From Alkalibacterium sp. MB6 (GTDB lineage: Bacteria; Bacillota; Bacilli; Lactobacillales; Carnobacteriaceae_A): DNA of 58,742 bases. This document shows, in pieces, positions 46,067-56,591 of the stretch; within the stretch, counting starts at the first letter, position 1; each line of letters starts with the position of its first letter. The stretch is from assembly GCF_009935905.1 (NCBI RefSeq), contig NZ_PREX01000015.1, positions 1 to 58,742 on the forward strand. Direction: 5' to 3'. The notes under the pieces are model-generated. The model made no database searches. It saw only the letters and a list, made by a program, of their open reading frames with translations, and was not told where the DNA came from. The position numbers and the translations under genes are program-made.

Positions 46067-46100
46067 TATAATGATAGTTGTTACAAACTCAATAGTTTGT
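46067..46100 (+). promoter_or_regulatory. Promoter and palindrome in the rex leader
   Basis: TATAAT (46067-46072; TTTAAA 16 bases upstream as a weak -35) is followed by the perfect dyad ACAAACT-CAAT-AGTTTGT (46083-46100), right at the expected start of transcription. TTGTGAATGCACAA (46096-46109) overlaps it. The dyad may be an operator; it does not fit the usual TTGTGAA-N4-TTCACAA Rex box well. The rest of the ~400-base divergent spacer (45808-46206) holds a second TATAAT-like hexamer at 46037 and no further gene that I can support. Confidence 0.45.
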
Positions 46101-46206
46101 GAATGCACAAGCAAGAATGGCACCTCTTTAAATTGCCGTAAATTGAATCAATGTAAATCTTAACAATTTGCTCTGATACCGTATAAATTAAACAAGGAGA
46201 ATGACC

Positions 46207-46902
46207 ATGGCAGAAAAGAAAATACCTAAAGCAACAGCAAGAAGATTGCCTTTGTACTATCGCTACCTACGCTTTTTATATGAAGCGGGCAGAGAGAGAG
46301 TATCATCGGCAAAATTAAGTGAAGCAGTTAAAGTCGATAGTGCTACGATTCGTCGTGACTTTTCATACTTTGGCGCTCTCGGTAAAAGAGGGTATGGTTA
46401 CGATGTTGAATCCCTCATGAATTTTTTCAGTAAAAAACTGAATCAAGATCGATTGACTAATGTGGCTTTGATTGGAGTCGGTAACTTAGGTCAGGCTTTA
46501 CTAAATTATAACTTTCGTAGAAATAATAACATTCGTATTAGTGCGGGATTTGATGTCAACGAAAAGTTGATAGGGACTATCCATCAAAGTGTTCCTATTT
46601 ATCATGTAGACGATATGGTTGAACAGCTTAAGATGCAACAAATTGACGTAGCTATTTTAACCGTCCCTTCTGAAATTGCTCAAGAGATGACAGATCGACT
46701 GGTTGAAGGTGGCGTAAAAGGTATTATGAACTTCACTCCCATTCGTGTGACTGTTCCAAGTCACATTAGAGTTCATAATGTTGACTTAACGAATGAACTT
46801 CAAACACTCATTTATTTTATTAATTATTATCAGGACTTTGAAAATGAAAAAGAAAGTGCAACGGAAGATGACCCTTTGAACGACTTATTTTACAATGATT
46901 AA
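46207..46902 (+). CDS. rex: Redox-sensing transcriptional repressor Rex
   Basis: A 231-residue repressor that releases DNA when NADH rises. The N-terminal winged helix (about 1-80) includes [16 protein letters not shown] and [25 protein letters not shown]; the Rossmann domain follows with [11 protein letters not shown] and the domain-swapped C-terminal helix ([14 protein letters not shown]). AAGGAG is one base from ATG 46201 but seven from ATG 46207, so the latter is chosen. It is divergent from the ABC-F gene. It probably controls fermentation and redox genes elsewhere. Confidence 0.96.
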   Translation: MAEKKIPKATARRLPLYYRYLRFLYEAGRERVSSAKLSEAVKVDSATIRRDFSYFGALGKRGYGYDVESLMNFFSKKLNQDRLTNVALIGVGNLGQALLNYNFRRNNNIRISAGFDVNEKLIGTIHQSVPIYHVDDMVEQLKMQQIDVAILTVPSEIAQEMTDRLVEGGVKGIMNFTPIRVTVPSHIRVHNVDLTNELQTLIYFINYYQDFENEKESATEDDPLNDLFYND

Positions 46903-46903
46903 T

Positions 46904-46950
46904 AAAAAAGCGGAAACCTTACTCAGTTAAGAGGAGGTTTCCGCTTTTTT
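46904..46950. terminator. Terminator between rex and ydiK (bidirectional)
   Basis: AAAGCGGAAACC pairs with GGTTTCCGCTTT, flanked by A and T runs. Confidence 0.85.
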
Positions 46951-46977
46951 AATTGGTAAGAAGTTGACTCTCAACTA

Positions 46978-47181
46978 TTATTTTTTCTGTTTTTGTTTAA
47001 TTCGGTAATAGGCCTCTGCTAAACGTGTCCCTTGTACGAAATCTTTTGTTGCAAATACAGCGAATAATAAAGAAAACAAGGTCCACCCTTCACTTCCGAC
47101 AGAATTTATCGTGAAATATAGGAAGAGTAAGAAGAATACATATTTAAAACCAATTTGAAATTTAATTTGTTTTTCAGTCAT
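46978..47181 (-). CDS. Small membrane protein, YdiK-like (DUF4305)
   Basis: A 67-residue protein with two hydrophobic helices (about 10-28 and 32-50) and a basic tail (RIKQKQKK). Sequence similarity to YdiK cannot be proven by eye, but size, topology and place between rex and a CPBP protease match Bacillus ydiK. AAAGGA precedes ATG. Function unknown; in the same direction as the CPBP gene with a 49-base gap. Confidence 0.75.
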   Translation of the reverse strand: MTEKQIKFQIGFKYVFFLLFLYFTINSVGSEGWTLFSLLFAVFATKDFVQGTRLAEAYYRIKQKQKK

Positions 47182-47230
47182 ATTGAATCCTTTCTATAAC
47201 AAAAGAGAGATTGAATGAATCATTTTGACA

Positions 47231-47893
47231 TCACATAACAAAGAGATTAAGAAGCACTGCTAGTACATTCATCATACAATGAGCAATGATAGGTGTCCAT
47301 ATGTTTTTTGTCTTGTAATAAAGCCAAGAAAAAACGAAGCCCATTGATGAGTACACAAGAAGCAAACCGTCTAAGTGGACAAAAGCAAAAAACAAGGAAC
47401 TGATAACAGCGGCTCCTACGCCACCAATTTTATCCAATAGTAAGCCAAACATCACTTTCCTAAAGACAAATTCTTCCATAATTGGACCAGCTATACCAGC
47501 TAAGAGTAAGAAGGCAGGGTAGCGAACAACGATCTCCATGATTTGTGTTGTGTTTACGGAACTTAAATTGGATCCCAAGAAGGTAGCTTCGATAATACCC
47601 GCTATATTTTGTACAAATAAAGCGACAAACACGCCAACAATCCCCCAAAGTATGATGTCTCTCGCATTCGGTGAAAAAGGTTCTTCAAAGGTGTGTACCA
47701 TGCGGTATCTTCGCTCCAAAATAATCATCCCAGCAGCACCTAAAGTAAACATAATCATAGGAACAGCTAAATAAACTCCTGGTCCTGTACCTTCTGGGAA
47801 GAAGGCAGGAATGATTCCTGACAACAGCTGAACGACAAGATATAACAAAATCATTCGTATGCCGGCTTTTTTATTCATTTCACTTACATTCAT
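47231..47893 (-). CDS. CPBP-family intramembrane metalloprotease, YdiL-like
   Basis: A ~220-residue Abi/CAAX protease-like protein with about seven helices. The catalytic motifs are all visible: EEFVFRKVMFG (EExxxR), FAFVHLD (FxxxH) and IIAHCMMN (HxxxN/D). Family members cleave within membranes; some process or protect against peptides. AAAGGA eight bases before ATG 47893 decides the start rather than ATG 47902. It is upstream of ydiK on the minus strand and divergent from groES, as in Bacillus. Confidence 0.88.
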   Translation of the reverse strand: MNVSEMNKKAGIRMILLYLVVQLLSGIIPAFFPEGTGPGVYLAVPMIMFTLGAAGMIILERRYRMVHTFEEPFSPNARDIILWGIVGVFVALFVQNIAGIIEATFLGSNLSSVNTTQIMEIVVRYPAFLLLAGIAGPIMEEFVFRKVMFGLLLDKIGGVGAAVISSLFFAFVHLDGLLLVYSSMGFVFSWLYYKTKNIWTPIIAHCMMNVLAVLLNLFVM

Positions 47894-48001
47894 TATCGTC
47901 ATCCTTTAATCGATTTATACACTTACATAATAATAGTAATTTACCATAAATACTAAACAGTTACCACTTTGGATAAAATTTCTCCATTTCAAAGTTTGGG
48001 C

Positions 48002-48029
48002 TTGCAAGAACCGGTAGATTTGTTATACT
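48002..48029 (+). promoter_or_regulatory. groESL promoter
   Basis: TTGCAA, 16 bases, TATACT with TGT just before the -10. The transcript would begin about 48036, next to the CIRCE element. Confidence 0.75.
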
Positions 48030-48040
48030 AATAAGTGGAG

Positions 48041-48067
48041 TTAGCACTCGTAGGTCGAGAGTGCTAA
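48041..48067 (+). promoter_or_regulatory. CIRCE element (HrcA operator)
   Basis: TTAGCACTC-N9-GAGTGCTAA, a perfect match to the consensus, at about +6 to +32. HrcA represses groESL here until heat stress titrates GroEL. Confidence 0.97.
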
Positions 48068-48072
48068 CACAC

Positions 48073-48094
48073 AGCACTCACTATAAAATGAGTG
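48073..48094 (+). promoter_or_regulatory. Degenerate second CIRCE-like dyad
   Basis: Six bases after CIRCE, GCACTC(A) and (T)GAGTG are again inverted, with ten bases between the half sites (eight if the flanking A/T is counted). The outer half-site bases are not conserved. It may be a decayed duplicate or an mRNA hairpin before the groES ribosome site. Confidence 0.4.
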
Positions 48095-48129
48095 AACAAC
48101 TAACTTATATTATGTGGAGGGATTACTTT

Positions 48130-48414
48130 ATGTTAAAGCCTTTAGGAAATCGAGTACTTCTTGAAGTAAAGAAGGAAGAAGAAAAAACAGCTAGTGGATT
48201 GGTTCTTCCAGATTCAGCCAAAGAAAAACCTCAAACGGCTACTGTTGTTGCAGTAGGTGAAGGAAGAGTGTTAGATAACGGACAGCGCGCAGCAATGGAA
48301 GTATCTGTTGGGGACACTGTTGTGTTTGAAAAGTATGCTGGTTCAGAATTGAAATATGATGGTAAAGAGTATTTAGTGGTTAAAGACACAGATATTGTTG
48401 CTATTATGAATTAA
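48130..48414 (+). CDS. groES: Co-chaperonin GroES
   Basis: A 94-residue lid protein of the GroEL folding chamber. [27 protein letters not shown] contains the mobile loop; [13 protein letters not shown] and [12 protein letters not shown] follow as expected. The frame is open from 48061 inside CIRCE, but GTGGAGGG before ATG 48130 gives the normal start. The gap to groEL is 65 bases; controlled by CIRCE. Confidence 0.97.
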   Translation: MLKPLGNRVLLEVKKEEEKTASGLVLPDSAKEKPQTATVVAVGEGRVLDNGQRAAMEVSVGDTVVFEKYAGSELKYDGKEYLVVKDTDIVAIMN

Positions 48415-48446
48415 TCACCTTAAGAAAATACGATACACAGAAATAA

Positions 48447-50102
<1,656 letters not shown>

Positions 50103-50123
50103 TACTTTAAATACTAAACGACT

Positions 50124-50165
50124 AAAGCAGGCATTTACCCTTAACGGGTAGTGCCTGCTTTTTTG
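50124..50165 (+). terminator. groESL terminator
   Basis: AAAGCAGGCA-TTACCC pairs with GGGTAG-TGCCTGCTTT (small mismatch) around TTAAC, then T5. It lies 21 bases after groEL. Confidence 0.87.
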
Positions 50166-50195
50166 TCACTTCTATTCATGACTTGTTACACGAGA

Positions 50196-50870
50196 CTATA
50201 ATGGTGTGCCAAACAATTGAGTGGCATATAAAAACTCCCCGTCATAGTGAACGCCGACACCGATTTCTTCATATTCAGGGCGAACCATGTTTTCATAATG
50301 GCCTTCACTTTCTACCCAGCCATTAAAAATAAGCTCAGCCATTTCAACTTCTTCCATATAATAAGTCGCCATCCCTAAGTTTTCTCCAACCATTTGATAG
50401 GGATAATGAATACCTTCTTCTTCCAATACGGTAAAGGGCTCTGTACCGTCTGGGCGTGTGTGAGAAAAGACTTCTTCCGTTTCTTGCGCACGAATAATCG
50501 CTCCAGCCTTTAACATGTCATTTGATTGAAGAGGAGAGAGTGACAAATCGAGTCTTAACTCGTTGACGCGATCAATAATCGTTTGTTCAACAAGATCATA
50601 GTTTACTTCGGTTTCTTGGGTTCTAAAAGAATCAGGAGAAAGAATTTGAGGAGATAATCGCTCTGAATCTAACTGCATGGAGCCATTAAACAAAGGTGAC
50701 TCACCAACGTTCATACTGATGTGGTTAAGTTGCTCGGTATCAGGTAAATAACTAACAATGGTGTTCATCCATGACCCGAGAGTCGTTCCATCGAGTAGCC
50801 TCGTTGTACCCAACCAAAAACCAAGTAATAAGGTTAGGCATAGAACCAATAATTTTCTAATAAATTTCAT
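50196..50870 (-). CDS. CAP-domain (SCP/YkwD-like) exported protein
   Basis: A 224-residue protein with an N-terminal signal anchor (about 5-22), a linker and a CAP domain (about 90-220). The CAP cavity motifs are VNELRLDLSLSPLQ, FSHTRPDGTEPF, GENLGM and WVESEGHYENMVRPEYEEIGVGVHYDG, with His and Glu in position. Bacterial CAP proteins such as YkwD are secreted or surface-bound with unclear function. AAAGGATG precedes ATG. Convergent with groEL. Confidence 0.87.
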   Translation of the reverse strand: MKFIRKLLVLCLTLLLGFWLGTTRLLDGTTLGSWMNTIVSYLPDTEQLNHISMNVGESPLFNGSMQLDSERLSPQILSPDSFRTQETEVNYDLVEQTIIDRVNELRLDLSLSPLQSNDMLKAGAIIRAQETEEVFSHTRPDGTEPFTVLEEEGIHYPYQMVGENLGMATYYMEEVEMAELIFNGWVESEGHYENMVRPEYEEIGVGVHYDGEFLYATQLFGTPL

Positions 50871-51043
50871 TTAGGTCCATCCTTTCATTCATAACCGTAT
50901 TGTAGCAAATAGACATGAATATAAAAAGAAGAAGTTGAATCAAATGTCTAAACGAGTTAAGAAATGAGAGTCGCTCCTTGTCTATTTGAGTGATTTCATA
51001 TAGACTATTTTAGAACATCAAAAAATAATATTAGGTGAAAAAT

Positions 51044-52456
51044 ATGAAAAGAATGAATTCAGAAAAAATGGGAACAATGCCGGTTAATAAGCTTGTATTG
51101 ACTTTATCACTTCCTATGATGCTATCAATGTTTGTCCAATCACTCTATAGTGCCGTAGACAGTATGTTTGTAGCCCGTATTAGTGAAGATGCTCTCGCTG
51201 CTTTATCTCTAGCTTTCCCCATTCAGATGTTGATGATTGCTATACAAATCGGAGCAGCAGTAGGCATGAACGCTGAGCTGTCCAGACGATTGGGAGAAGG
51301 AAGACGGGATTTAGCCAGTTCAGCTGCTAATCATGGCGTATTTTTAGCTTTGGTCCATTATTGTATCTTTTTAATCGTTGGACTTTTGTTCATTCGACCA
51401 TATTTCGAATTACAAACAGATAATCAAGCGATTATTCAATATGGCGTACAGTACACCACTGTTATTACCACCGTATCTATAGGGAAATTTATGCAAATCA
51501 TGTATGAACGTATTTTACAGTCAACCGGCCGGACCTTTCATACCATGATTACACAAGGGACTGGAGCCGTATTAAATATTATACTGGATCCTATTTTGAT
51601 TTTTGGTTGGTTCGGTATACCGGCTCTTGGTGTTTTAGGTGCCGCAATTGCGACGGTCATCTCTCAAATTATTTCTGCTATTATGGCTTGGTACATTAAT
51701 GCAAAGGCAAATACAGATGTCGACATGCAGTATAGAGGGTTTAGACCCGACCTTCAGATGATTAAACGTATTTACTCTGTTGGTGTTCCCTCAATGGCGA
51801 TGACCTCGATTACATCATTGGTCACCATCATTTTCAATAATATTTTACTACAATTCTCATCCACTGCCATTGCTGTTTATGGCGTCTATACTCGTCTACA
51901 AGGTTTTGCCTTTATGCCTGTATTTGGTCTAAATAATGGGATGATACCCATTGTGTCTTATAACTATGGGGCTAAAAATAAAGAACGAGTGACTCAAGCA
52001 ATTAAAACAAGTATCCGTTACGGTGCAACCATTATGTTTATTGGAACCATTGTTTTTCAGCTCTTCCCAGATCAACTCTTGAGCTTATTTAATGCTACCG
52101 GAGACATGCTAGACATCGGTCGAGCAGCTCTACGCATTATTAGTATCAGTTTCGTATTTGCTGGTATTAGTATTATGCTAGCATCACTGTTTCAAGCTTT
52201 AGGAAACGCCATGTTTAGTTTGTGGATTCAAGTTGTCCGCCAACTGGTCGTATTGGTTCCAGTCGCTTACTTGCTGTCATTAACAGGAGATGTGAATGCG
52301 GTATGGTGGTCAAAACTAATATCTGAAAGTGTGACAGTTGTCCTTGCGCTAATAGCCTTGAGATATGTCTATAACAAGAAAATCGCACCACTAGCCGATG
52401 ATAAATCGCATGAATTGCATCGTCATAGTAAACAGTCATTAGTTGCTGATAAGTAA
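51044..52456 (+). CDS. MATE-family efflux transporter
   Basis: A ~470-residue protein with 12 predicted helices in two halves. LVLTLSLPMMLSMFVQSLYSAVDSMFVARISEDALAALSLAFP is the classical MATE start and INII-like NIILDPILIFGWFGIPALGVLGAAIATVISQ the central motif; the second half repeats it with GLNNGMIPIVSYNYGAKNKERV. It exports drugs or cationic metabolites in exchange for Na+ or H+. AGGTGA lies before ATG 51044, preferred over GTG 51035. Single gene, ended by a terminator. Confidence 0.93.
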   Translation: MKRMNSEKMGTMPVNKLVLTLSLPMMLSMFVQSLYSAVDSMFVARISEDALAALSLAFPIQMLMIAIQIGAAVGMNAELSRRLGEGRRDLASSAANHGVFLALVHYCIFLIVGLLFIRPYFELQTDNQAIIQYGVQYTTVITTVSIGKFMQIMYERILQSTGRTFHTMITQGTGAVLNIILDPILIFGWFGIPALGVLGAAIATVISQIISAIMAWYINAKANTDVDMQYRGFRPDLQMIKRIYSVGVPSMAMTSITSLVTIIFNNILLQFSSTAIAVYGVYTRLQGFAFMPVFGLNNGMIPIVSYNYGAKNKERVTQAIKTSIRYGATIMFIGTIVFQLFPDQLLSLFNATGDMLDIGRAALRIISISFVFAGISIMLASLFQALGNAMFSLWIQVVRQLVVLVPVAYLLSLTGDVNAVWWSKLISESVTVVLALIALRYVYNKKIAPLADDKSHELHRHSKQSLVADK

Positions 52457-52488
52457 AGAAAGCATCCCGTTATCGGGGTGCTTTTTCT
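52457..52488 (+). terminator. Terminator of the MATE gene
   Basis: AAAGCATCCCG/CGGGGTGCTTT with a 4-base loop (one G-T pair), then a T-rich tail. Confidence 0.83.
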
Positions 52489-52609
52489 TTCGTTTAAAAA
52501 GTCCAAAAAGGCTTCTAATCGATTTTCTGTCTATAGATTTGTTACACTATATAAGAAAGTACTCATTGAATACTCTTTAAATAGTCATTATTTAGAAAGG
52601 AAGAAGGAT

Positions 52610-53236
52610 ATGATACCTAAAATAATTCACTACGCTTGGTTTGGTGGGAATGAACTGGGACCATTGGAAAATCGCTGTTTAGAAAGTTGGCAAAAATATT
52701 GTCCAGATTGGACTATTATGAGATGGGATGAATCGAATTTTAATCCGAAAGACCATGGCGTTTACGCCCAGCAAGCATTTGAAAATGAAGACTGGGCTTT
52801 TGTATCAGATGTCGCTCGCTTATATGCTTTAAAAGAATATGGAGGCGTGTATTGCGATACGGATGCTGAGCTCATTAAGCCTATTGATAAGTTCCGAAAA
52901 TTCCCTGCCTTTTTCAGTTTTGAAATCGATACTGAGATATCAACAGGAATTATTGGAGCCCAACCCCATCATCCTTTTATAGAAGAGCTTTACAATGATT
53001 ATGACGGAAGAGAGTTTATATTACCGGATGGATCAAGAGACGATAAGACAAATGTGATTCGTATAACGGAAATTATGATAGAAAATGGACTTAAACCCGA
53101 TAATAGTCTCCAAGAAGTGAAGGGATGCACGATTTTTCCAAAAGAATATTTCTCTCCTAAAGATTATTGGACAAGGGAAGTCAATGCGACTCGCCACACT
53201 CATGCTATCCATCAGTTCTCAGGTAGTTGGTTATAA
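52610..53236 (+). CDS. Glycosyltransferase, GT32-like
   Basis: A 208-residue sugar transferase of the GT32 (mannosyltransferase OCH1-like) type. PKIIHYAWFGG is the family start, and AFVSDVARLYALKEYGGVYCDTDAELI contains the DXD metal and nucleotide-sugar motif. It probably adds a hexose to a surface polysaccharide or glycolipid; the donor is unknown. AAAGGAAGAAGG precedes ATG 52610. A longer open frame reaches back to 52478, overlapping the MATE terminator, and is not a credible start. It stands alone, away from any polysaccharide cluster. Confidence 0.87.
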   Translation: MIPKIIHYAWFGGNELGPLENRCLESWQKYCPDWTIMRWDESNFNPKDHGVYAQQAFENEDWAFVSDVARLYALKEYGGVYCDTDAELIKPIDKFRKFPAFFSFEIDTEISTGIIGAQPHHPFIEELYNDYDGREFILPDGSRDDKTNVIRITEIMIENGLKPDNSLQEVKGCTIFPKEYFSPKDYWTREVNATRHTHAIHQFSGSWL

Positions 53237-53239
53237 AAA

Positions 53240-53274
53240 AACAGTGTCCGACCGAATAGGTTAGGGCACTTTTT
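53240..53274 (+). terminator. Terminator of the GT32 gene
   Basis: An imperfect stem AGTG-CC-ACC type: AGTGTCCGACC faces GGTTAGGGCACT; T6 follows. Confidence 0.7.
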
Positions 53275-53392
53275 TAGTTCAACGATTCTTATCCAATGAA
53301 GGACTATCAGAACAACTTACCATAAAGAGACACTTCAGGTATAATGAAAAAAGGAAACATAGACGATGAGATAAAAAGAGAAGGATGAGACG

Positions 53393-55009
53393 ATGACACT
53401 ATATATAAATGGCAAATTGTATGTGGATAAAGATACCTTTGCGACGAGCATGGTAGTAAAAGACGACCGAATCATAAAAGTAGGTACTGAAGAGGAGTGC
53501 AGACGCGTTTTTAAAGGGTCAGAGATAATCGACTTAAAAGGGAAGACAGTTATCCCAGGCTTTAATGATTCACATCTTCACTTTTTAATGACTGCTGAAT
53601 ACTTAGACATGCTTCCTATAACCGATGTCACGTCAATGAAAGAATTGATTCAACGAGGGATTTCTTATATAGAAGAAAAGACATTAACTGAAGACGATAT
53701 ATTGTATACAGAGGGTTGGAATCATACTCAATTTACAGATGAGAAGCGTATTCCGACGAAGCACGATTTAGATAAAATATCCACAGAGGTACCAATTGTC
53801 ATGGTACGAGTGGATCGTCATGTAGCAAGTTTAAATACAGCTGCCTTGGCATACTTTAATATATCAAATGAAACGGAATTAGAGGTTGGGGGAGAAATAG
53901 AAAAAGATGAAGCTAATCAACTGACAGGTGTTTTAAAAGAAGGAGCTGTCGATCTTGTTCGTTCTCAACTTCCCGTAAAGACAGCTGACGAGAAAAAAGA
54001 CAGTCTCATACGAACAATGAAGTTAGCTAACAGTATGGGAATCACCTCCATGCATACAAACGATGCAAAGGATGAATCCATAATGGAGACGTTAGCTTTG
54101 TATGAAGCGTTGGACGCAGAAAACCAATTGACCATTCGTTTTTACCAGCAGATTTGGTTTAATAATGGTAAATACATGCCGGACTTCTTGTCTAGCCATT
54201 ATCGTTTTCAACAAGGAAGCAAGTGGAATAAGATAGGACCAGTCAAATTGTTTATTGATGGAACATTGGGATCGCGAACAGCGGCAATGAGAAGTGGTTA
54301 TTCGGATGATCCCGAAAACACAGGCATATTAACGAAATCTCAAGAGACATTAAATAAAGAAGTGGCTATGGCTGTGGAATATGACTATCAAGTCATCATT
54401 CACGGTATAGGGGATAAAGGGATTGAAACAATCTTGAACGCCTATGACGCGGCTCTTGGTGACAGAGAAAACACCTTGCGTTTAGGTGTGAATCATATGC
54501 AAATTACAGGAATGGATTTAATTAATCGTGTGGCTGATAAAGGGTATCTGACTTATGTTCAACCGATATTCATTGATGATGATCTACCTATCATTGTTGA
54601 ACGTATTGGGGAAGAACGCGCACGTACGTCTTATTTGTTTAAAACGATGAAAGATAAAGGCATCCATCAGTCCTTTAGTAGCGATGCACCAATTGTGTCC
54701 TTTAATCCGTTTGAGAACATTCAATGTGCCATCACTCGTAATCGTTTGACTACCCCGCATGAGACGCCTTATTTACCTGAAGAGGCAATGGATGTAGCCT
54801 CTGCTATTGATGCCTATACCTATGAAAGTGCCTATGCCAGTTTTGATGAAAATGAAAAAGGAAGATTAAAAGCTGGTTATTTTGCTGACTTTATTGTTTT
54901 AGATGAAGATATATTTACGTGCTCACCACAACGCATAAAAGATATTGATGTGTTAGCGACGGTAGCAGGTGGGAAAGTCGTTTACAAAAAGGAGCAAGAC
55001 AATGTTTAA
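53393..55009 (+). CDS. Amidohydrolase, YtcJ-like
   Basis: A 538-residue metal-dependent hydrolase of the amidohydrolase-3 group. The beta-sandwich start is LYINGKLYVDKDT; IPGFNDSHLHFLM carries the HxH metal ligands; LFIDGTLGSRTAAM, VIIHGIGDKGIE (His ligand), GVNHMQI (His ligand) and SFSSDAPIVSFNPFENI (catalytic Asp) follow in order. Substrates of the family are N-substituted formamides, imides and similar amides; the real one is unknown. AGAAGGATGAG precedes ATG. The end overlaps yitT by 8 bases, so they are coupled. Confidence 0.9.
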   Translation: MTLYINGKLYVDKDTFATSMVVKDDRIIKVGTEEECRRVFKGSEIIDLKGKTVIPGFNDSHLHFLMTAEYLDMLPITDVTSMKELIQRGISYIEEKTLTEDDILYTEGWNHTQFTDEKRIPTKHDLDKISTEVPIVMVRVDRHVASLNTAALAYFNISNETELEVGGEIEKDEANQLTGVLKEGAVDLVRSQLPVKTADEKKDSLIRTMKLANSMGITSMHTNDAKDESIMETLALYEALDAENQLTIRFYQQIWFNNGKYMPDFLSSHYRFQQGSKWNKIGPVKLFIDGTLGSRTAAMRSGYSDDPENTGILTKSQETLNKEVAMAVEYDYQVIIHGIGDKGIETILNAYDAALGDRENTLRLGVNHMQITGMDLINRVADKGYLTYVQPIFIDDDLPIIVERIGEERARTSYLFKTMKDKGIHQSFSSDAPIVSFNPFENIQCAITRNRLTTPHETPYLPEEAMDVASAIDAYTYESAYASFDENEKGRLKAGYFADFIVLDEDIFTCSPQRIKDIDVLATVAGGKVVYKKEQDNV

Positions 55010-55907
55010 ACAAACCATGACTAGACACCGTATTCGAAATATTGGCTTGATCTGTCTTGGGTCCATTTTATATGCCATAAGCGTCAATATGTTTACTGTA
55101 CCCAACGACCTTGGAGAGGGTGGACTGACTGGTTTTTCGCTGATTCTATTTTATATCGCTAGTATCCCGCCGTCCTATACGATCTTTATTTTAAATATTG
55201 TGATCCTAGCCATTGGCTACAAATTTTTAGATAAACGAACCTTATACTATACACTGATAGCTAACGCTTTTATATCTGTATTCCTTATAGTCATACAAGG
55301 GTGGGAATTTATTCCGGAATCCAAAGTGCTCGCACCCATAGGCTCTGGAATTTTTATGGGAGCCGGGATAGGCATTATTATGTTGGGACACGGCACAACT
55401 GCAGGTAGTGATATTATAGCTAAATTAATGCAAAAGTATATAGGCCTAAATATACCCGCCGGCTTGTTATTGATTGATATCTGTATTCTTGTTCCAAGTG
55501 CCTTTATTATAGGTGCTGAAAATGCCTTTTTGACATTAATTAACTTATACATTTCCAATAAGATGATCGATTTCTTTCTATCGGGTCTCAATCCAAGAAA
55601 ATCCTTTTTTATCGTTTCTAATCACTATATGGACATTGCGGATGCCATTGAAAAGCAGATAGGAAGAGGCATCACTATTTTAGATGGGCGAGGTTATTAC
55701 ACCAAAGAGAAAAAGGATATCTTATACATCATCATCAGTAGACGAGAAGTGCTACCAATCAAACGAATAGTTGAAGCTATAGACCCAAATGCCTTCATGA
55801 CAGTGTCCCAAGTTCAGGAAGTAACGGGAGAAGGCTTTACCTACTTGTCCCAGGAAGTCCAAGCAGAACGAATAACAGAGGCAGAGAAAACCTGGATAGA
55901 TAGCTAA
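55002..55907 (+). CDS. YitT family membrane protein
   Basis: A 301-residue protein with five to six N-terminal helices (FTVPNDLGEGGLTGFSLIL, IGSGIFMGAGIGIIMLGHGTTAGSDIIAKLMQKY) and a C-terminal cytoplasmic DUF2179 domain (about 220-290, ITILDGRGYYTKEKKDILYIIISRREV and VDPxAF-like IDPNAFMTVSQVQEVTGEGF). AAAAAGGAG lies before ATG 55002 inside the amidohydrolase gene. Function unknown; often considered a transporter. Confidence 0.88.
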   Translation: MFKQTMTRHRIRNIGLICLGSILYAISVNMFTVPNDLGEGGLTGFSLILFYIASIPPSYTIFILNIVILAIGYKFLDKRTLYYTLIANAFISVFLIVIQGWEFIPESKVLAPIGSGIFMGAGIGIIMLGHGTTAGSDIIAKLMQKYIGLNIPAGLLLIDICILVPSAFIIGAENAFLTLINLYISNKMIDFFLSGLNPRKSFFIVSNHYMDIADAIEKQIGRGITILDGRGYYTKEKKDILYIIISRREVLPIKRIVEAIDPNAFMTVSQVQEVTGEGFTYLSQEVQAERITEAEKTWIDS

Positions 55908-55940
55908 CAAGCTAAGAAATAAAAATAAGGAGAAACGTGT

Positions 55941-56591
55941 ATGACGGATTTAATTAGATTAGACAATATAGGATTTAAAACGGAACAGCAACAGATCCTT
56001 AAAGATATCTCTTTTTCAATCAAAGAAGGGGAGAGGGTTATTGTGACCGGCCCTTCAGGGGGAGGGAAAAGCACGTTATTAAAACTCATTGCCAGTATTA
56101 TTAACCCCATAGATGGGCAAATTTATTTTAAAGGGGAAGATATCGCTCAATTAGACCCTATTGCTTACAGAAAAAAGGTGTCTTATTTCTTCCAAAATGC
56201 CACATTATTTGATGAAACAGTTAGAGATAATCTTTCTTTCCCCTATAATATACGAGAGGAAGCTTTTGATGAAGGCAAAGCCGTACAGATGCTTGATAGA
56301 GTAAAGATGAGTGCTGAGTATTTAAATAAACCCATCATTGACTTATCCGGAGGGGAAAAGCAGCGAGTGGCTCTAGTGAGAAATTTGCTTTATCAACCGG
56401 ATGTTTTACTTTTAGATGAAGTGACAAGTTCATTGGATGCGGAAAACAAAGAAATCATTTATTCCATTATCGATGAAATGAATACAAAAGAATCAGTGAC
56501 CGTCTTAGCCGTGACACATGATGAGAGAGAATTTAAAATGGCTGACCGTGTATTGACAATTATAGAAGGTAGATTGGAGGACTCTAAATGA
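55941..56591 (+). CDS. fetA: ABC transporter ATP-binding protein, FetA-like
   Basis: A 216-residue ATPase with Walker A GPSGGGKST, Q loop YFFQNATLFDETV, signature DLSGGEKQRVAL, Walker B VLLLDEVTSSLD and H-loop AVTHD. With the adjacent UPF0014 permease it forms the FetAB (YbbL/YbbM) type system, reported in E. coli as an iron exporter giving resistance to oxidative stress. AAGGAG precedes ATG. A 4-base overlap (ATGA) joins the two genes. Iron as substrate is by family analogy. Confidence 0.87.
   Translation: MTDLIRLDNIGFKTEQQQILKDISFSIKEGERVIVTGPSGGGKSTLLKLIASIINPIDGQIYFKGEDIAQLDPIAYRKKVSYFFQNATLFDETVRDNLSFPYNIREEAFDEGKAVQMLDRVKMSAEYLNKPIIDLSGGEKQRVALVRNLLYQPDVLLLDEVTSSLDAENKEIIYSIIDEMNTKESVTVLAVTHDEREFKMADRVLTIIEGRLEDSK

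Noticed and set aside
46096-46109. Rex box TTGTG-AATG-CACAA
   Set aside because: The spacing between half sites is four bases rather than eight, so it is not a standard Rex operator.
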